This document shows positions 29,608 to 32,481 of a stretch of DNA of 32,481 bases, in pieces. The first letter of the stretch is position 1. Every line of letters starts with the position of its first letter. The position numbers were made by a program, and so were the translations under genes. Under the pieces are notes generated by a model. It did not search any database. It was not told the DNA's origin and worked only from the letters and a program-made list of their open reading frames with translations. This DNA comes from an uncultured bacterium (GTDB taxonomy: Bacteria > Verrucomicrobiota > Kiritimatiellia > RFP12 > UBA1067), in the NCBI GenBank assembly GCA_902769585.1, contig CACXPT010000066.1:1-32481 (forward strand), given 5' to 3'.

Positions 29608-31308
29608 TCAGTCTTTGGAATCCATCTCCTTCATTTTCTCTGTGGCGCGTTCATTTCCTTGCGAAGCGGCCAATCTAAACCACTTTGTCGCCTCGTCATC
29701 ATTCTTCTCGACACCTATGCCGTAACGATAGCAATCGCCAAGCTTGATTTGTGCCTCATCATCCCCCTGTTCCGCCGCCTTGCGGTACTGCTCCACTGCC
29801 TTGTGATACCATGTCGATGCTTTTTTACGTAAGAAGAAGAGCTGTCGAGAGCAGTAGCGGGCAACATTCATCATGGCGTCAGCATCTCCACCTTTTGCTT
29901 TTCTATGAAGCTTGATAAAGCCTAGCCACTCCATCATTATAGCCCATAGGACAAACCCAACAACCACTGTGATAATTGTGATACTAATAACTGCCAACTT
30001 CAAGTGCTTTACAAACCATGCCTTACACCGCCATTTTGTGGCTTCCATAAAGCTTTTCTCAACGCCTAATCCGTTTTCGTAGCAATCGGCGAGACGATAC
30101 ATAGCTTCCAACCTTCTTGCTCCTCTCTCCTCTGAAAGAAAGGTGAGTCCCACCTCCGCCACTTTGCGATACAACTTCACTGCTTCCGATTCGTCTTTCG
30201 CTACCCCAACTCCATTTTTATAGCAATCTCCAAGACGAAGCACATGTCCACTAAGCTCAAAGCCCACCATTTCACTTCCTATAAAACCCAACGCGTCAAA
30301 ATTTCCCCGATTGTCTACCGCTTTACGATACCACTCTACAGCTTTATGCTTATTCTCTTCAATGCCTTTGCCGAAGTAGTAACAGTCCCCGAGATATGCC
30401 TGCGCGACGACCTGTCCCTGATCTGCCGCCTTGCGATAGTAATTCACTGCCTCAAAATCGTCCTTCTTAACGCCATAACCATTTTCGTAGCAAATACCAA
30501 GCAGGCATTGCGCTTCTTCCAACCCCTGATCCGCCGCCATGCGACACCACTTCACAACCTCAAGATAGTTCCTCTCAACGACTTTGCCAAAGTAATAGCA
30601 GATAGCAAGTTCCAACTGCGCTTCGGCATCTCCCTGTTCCGCAGCCTTTTGATACCACTTCACGGCCTCTGTTTTATCTCGCTCGACACCTTGACCCTTG
30701 CGATAGCATTCGGCAAGTCTGCGTTGCGCCTCGGCGTTCCCCTGTTCAGCTGCCTTGCGATACCACTTCACTGCTTCTGCCGCGTCATTCTTCGGACCTA
30801 CAAGTTTTGTAAGTTCTAAGCAATCGGCAAGTTTGATTTGTGCTTCGGCGTTCCCTTGTTCCGCCACCTTGCGGTATTGTTCCGCAGCTTTGCTTATCCA
30901 TTTCCCAGCTTCAGACAAATTCGGCTCAACGCCTATATCAGGATAGGCTAGCATAAAAAGCCCAAGGGCAAATTGCGCTTCGGCCAGTCCCTGCTCTGCA
31001 GCCTTACGGTACCACTTGATGGCCTCTACTGCATTTGTTGCGACACCTTTGCCAAATTGATAGCGACGCCCCACCTCATATTGTGCCTTTGCGTTTCCGT
31101 TTCCAGCCATCTTTAGTAACGCTTCCGTCGGCTCATTCTCAACTGACGGGGACTTGTCGTCCTTGGCACAACAAGCAAAGGTGTTTGTACCTTGCAGTTT
31201 TTCGTTTTGCTCCCTGAATGAAGCGAGGGCATTCGTTTGAGCCTGTGCGAAGACCGTGGCCAGCACAGCAAAGGCAATGCATGTGATTTTCGGATGCAGC
31301 TGTTTCAT
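29608..31308 (-). CDS. Exported Sel1-repeat protein with internal TM
   Basis: 566 aa. Signal peptide ITCIAFAVLATVFAQAQ, then about nine Sel1-like (TPR-type, 36-residue) repeats of the form AEAQxxLAxCYxxGxGVxxDxxEAVKWYRKAAEQG; a TM segment (LAVISITIITVVVGFVLWAI) near residue 436; then two more repeats (DEAQIKLGDCYRYGIGV). Sel1 repeats bind other proteins. The TM after most repeats suggests they face the periplasm and the last ones the cytoplasm. AAGGA lies 8 nt before the ATG. Moderately AT-rich. Partner unknown. Confidence 0.88.
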   Translation of the reverse strand: MKQLHPKITCIAFAVLATVFAQAQTNALASFREQNEKLQGTNTFACCAKDDKSPSVENEPTEALLKMAGNGNAKAQYEVGRRYQFGKGVATNAVEAIKWYRKAAEQGLAEAQFALGLFMLAYPDIGVEPNLSEAGKWISKAAEQYRKVAEQGNAEAQIKLADCLELTKLVGPKNDAAEAVKWYRKAAEQGNAEAQRRLAECYRKGQGVERDKTEAVKWYQKAAEQGDAEAQLELAICYYFGKVVERNYLEVVKWCRMAADQGLEEAQCLLGICYENGYGVKKDDFEAVNYYRKAADQGQVVAQAYLGDCYYFGKGIEENKHKAVEWYRKAVDNRGNFDALGFIGSEMVGFELSGHVLRLGDCYKNGVGVAKDESEAVKLYRKVAEVGLTFLSEERGARRLEAMYRLADCYENGLGVEKSFMEATKWRCKAWFVKHLKLAVISITIITVVVGFVLWAIMMEWLGFIKLHRKAKGGDADAMMNVARYCSRQLFFLRKKASTWYHKAVEQYRKAAEQGDDEAQIKLGDCYRYGIGVEKNDDEATKWFRLAASQGNERATEKMKEMDSKD

Positions 31309-31414
31309 TTGGTTGTTCCTTTTTTACTCTGTTGGGAAATGTGCGGTGCCGCGTGGCGTAGGTTTGATCTTGCTACATAACAATCGGAACGAAATGAAAA
31401 CCTCTCTTCGTATC

Positions 31415-31524
31415 TCTAACGAGGCCTTAGGAAGCCATACAGGAAATACAAAGAGAGGCGAGCGCATTGTGCGCTACCTCTGCAAGGTATCGTCCTGTCC
31501 TGAAATTTCCTAAGTTTCGTTAGA
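31415..31524. repeat. 110-nt nested inverted repeat, attC-like
   Basis: Six stems nest in order: 31415-31422 with 31517-31524 (TCTAACGA/TCGTTAGA), 31426-31433 with 31507-31514 (CTTAGGAA/TTCCTAAG), 31439-31444 with 31493-31498, 31446-31449 with 31487-31490, 31455-31458 with 31477-31480, and 31461-31466 with 31470-31475. The right end holds GTTAGAC (31519-31525), fitting the attC core GTTRRRY; the left CTCTAAC misses RYYYAAC only at the first base. An unpaired 3/2-nt spacer separates the two outer stems as in attC sites. Confidence 0.6.
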
Positions 31525-31577
31525 CGACTGCTTTGCAGCATTGCTTTAAATCATCCTGTCGCGCTTCATCGGCCGAC

Positions 31578-31598
31578 GGCGCGCTCGGCGAGCGCGCC
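31578..31598. repeat. Palindrome GGCGCGCT-n5-AGCGCGCC
   Basis: Perfect 8-bp stem with a 5-nt loop in the intergenic region. Confidence 0.75.
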
Positions 31599-31615
31599 CT
31601 GCCAATGCGGCGACC

Positions 31616-31632
31616 GCGAGGCATAGCCTCGC
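31616..31632. repeat. Palindrome GCGAGGC-ATA-GCCTCGC
   Basis: Perfect 7-bp stem, 3-nt loop, 17 bp after the preceding palindrome. Confidence 0.7.
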
Positions 31633-31702
31633 TTATGACCGTTTCACTGTGCTGTCGGTTGTTCCTTTCTCATTTCAGTTCTGCGGTTGAGAATTACAAT
31701 CT

Positions 31703-32128
31703 TCATGGTATGGCCGACATGGGATTGAAGATGGTCAATGTCGGATAAAGCGTTCGGAAATCGGCCTCGTTACGGGTAATAAGTCCGCCTTTCTGCAGGG
31801 CATAAGCCCCGATGAGAACATCTGCTATCGGACGCTTCCTGGCACTTCCGGCGCGTTTGCGCATGATATGCTCATGCCATGCCTTGTGGGCGAGAAGAAC
31901 GGCCTCCTTACTACCGTTGAAATCACGATGAATCCACATTGCATCCAGGAACGCATCTTGTGCAGCGGCGTCGCCATTGAACTCCGGTGACAGTTCTACG
32001 TACGTGATAGGCGCTACTGTCAGCACATCATCGAGTTTTGACTGTAATGCCATGGATGACATCGCCGCAAACGTCTTGTCACCGCGAAACACGTCAATCA
32101 AGACGCACGTGTCCACAACCCATGTCAC
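31703..32128 (-). CDS. vapC: VapC-type PIN-domain toxin
   Basis: 141-aa PIN-domain RNase, toxin half of a type II module; VapC toxins cut tRNA or rRNA. Acidic active-site residues are in place: Asp6 (WVVDTCVLIDV), Glu45 (TYVELSPE), Asp103 (KRPIADVLIGAYA) and Asp123 (ITRNEADF). The GTG start overlaps the antitoxin stop in GTGA, giving coupled translation. The antitoxin upstream and hairpin operator are typical of the class. Confidence 0.9.
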   Translation of the reverse strand: MTWVVDTCVLIDVFRGDKTFAAMSSMALQSKLDDVLTVAPITYVELSPEFNGDAAAQDAFLDAMWIHRDFNGSKEAVLLAHKAWHEHIMRKRAGSARKRPIADVLIGAYALQKGGLITRNEADFRTLYPTLTIFNPMSAIP

Positions 32129-32370
32129 TCCTCTTCCCCCTCGCGAAGTTCCCGCATCACGTCTTCTGTCGAACGATATTCTGAATGAAACCTTCTGCCG
32201 TATCCAATGAAGTCGCTGATGCGCGGCTTCTTGCGCTCAACCTTCGGTTGTGTGCCTGCGGCGCTGTCGTATTGCACGACCGTACGGGAAATTGAATTGA
32301 GCAGATACTCCATCAAGCGCAGCTTTTCGGCCGTGCTCATTTGTTCAACTTGTTCAATTACCGCTGGCAT
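32125..32370 (-). CDS. vapB: VapB-like antitoxin
   Basis: 81-aa small acidic-tailed protein directly before the PIN toxin. N-terminal VIEQVEQMSTAEKLRLMEYLL is a helical start seen in addiction-module antitoxins; the C-terminal half (KPRISDFIGYGRRFHSEYRS, EDVMRELREGEEE) fits the toxin-binding tail. No clear RHH, AbrB or Phd DNA-binding fold could be assigned, so the subtype is open. AGGAG lies 6 nt before the ATG, inside a hairpin. Confidence 0.8.
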   Translation of the reverse strand: MPAVIEQVEQMSTAEKLRLMEYLLNSISRTVVQYDSAAGTQPKVERKKPRISDFIGYGRRFHSEYRSTEDVMRELREGEEE

Positions 32371-32371
32371 A

Positions 32372-32408
32372 TTGCGCTCCTTTGCTTCAGCGCAACGTAG
32401 TATAGCAA
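32372..32408 (-). promoter_or_regulatory. vapBC promoter and ribosome-site hairpin/operator
   Basis: The minus strand has extended -10 TGC-TATACT (TATACT 32404-32399), then TTGCGCT (32395-32389) and AGCGCAA (32378-32372). The inverted repeat spans the region from the start site to the AGGAG of vapB, so it can be an operator or a stem hiding the ribosome site. Confidence 0.6.
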
Positions 32409-32481
32409 AAAACTAACGGCCCGTGTGCAGCGAAAAGAAATATCCTTCAGCGCAGCAGCCATTTCCAGCAGTCGGATTTCG

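Larger units (their letters stand above)
31309..31702. other. 394-bp non-coding region with strong secondary structure
   Basis: No gene. It contains the nested inverted repeat at 31415-31524 and two tight palindromes (31578-31598 and 31616-31632). Confidence 0.7.

Overview
The window looks like a chromosomal segment of a GC-rich Gram-negative bacterium of the PVC superphylum, most likely a gut-type Kiritimatiellota/Lentisphaerae relative. This is inference from gene content, not a database match: secreted glycan-degrading enzymes with Tat or lipoprotein signals, a Tat-exported Gfo/Idh/MocA oxidoreductase paired with a TIM-barrel epimerase, an ECF sigma factor fused in an operon to a Ser/Thr kinase, many short palindromic and tandem intergenic repeats, and a SUMF1-like remnant. 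No rRNA or tRNA gene was recognised.

Layout. (1) 1-18.4 kb, almost all on the minus strand: AraC-type C-terminus (plus strand), UDP-galactopyranose mutase (glf), a carbohydrate block (Gfo/Idh/MocA oxidoreductase, sugar isomerase/epimerase, glycosidase-like protein, MFS transporter, PfkB kinase), a KtrA/TrkA-like protein with a lipoprotein, type III pantothenate kinase (coaX), GH78 alpha-L-rhamnosidase, a GHL10-like glycosidase, an M20 dipeptidase, queF and a lone DppC-type permease. The theme is import and breakdown of plant or host glycans, rhamnose included. (2) 18.4-20.5 kb, plus strand: divergent ECF sigma factor and overlapping membrane Ser/Thr kinase. (3) 20.5-24.5 kb: repeat-rich spacer, then AT-richer orphan membrane/lipoprotein genes and a metallophosphoesterase. 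(4) 24.5-29.5 kb: a gene graveyard (rhuM with an amber codon, truncated glycosidase, GNAT with deletion plus frameshift, SUMF1 with stop plus deletion) into which two intact units are set: a four-helix-bundle gene flanked by inverted repeats, and a csoR-metal permease operon with a clear operator. (5) 29.6-32.5 kb: a Sel1-repeat protein, a 110-nt nested inverted repeat resembling an integron attC site, and a vapBC-type toxin-antitoxin pair.

The most unusual features are the repeats. Gene junctions in the first 18 kb and one at 27.3 kb hold tandem repeats with a period of 7 (sometimes 8-9) bp whose sequence differs from locus to locus. They commonly supply the stop codon, and sometimes the Shine-Dalgarno or first codons, of the adjacent genes; one perfect 7-bp array lies inside glf where a copy-number change would shift the frame. 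A second system is the TGTTGCCAAT inverted-repeat element: one copy encloses the four-helix-bundle gene at 25.4-25.8 kb and an 'empty' copy sits at 15.4-15.5 kb.
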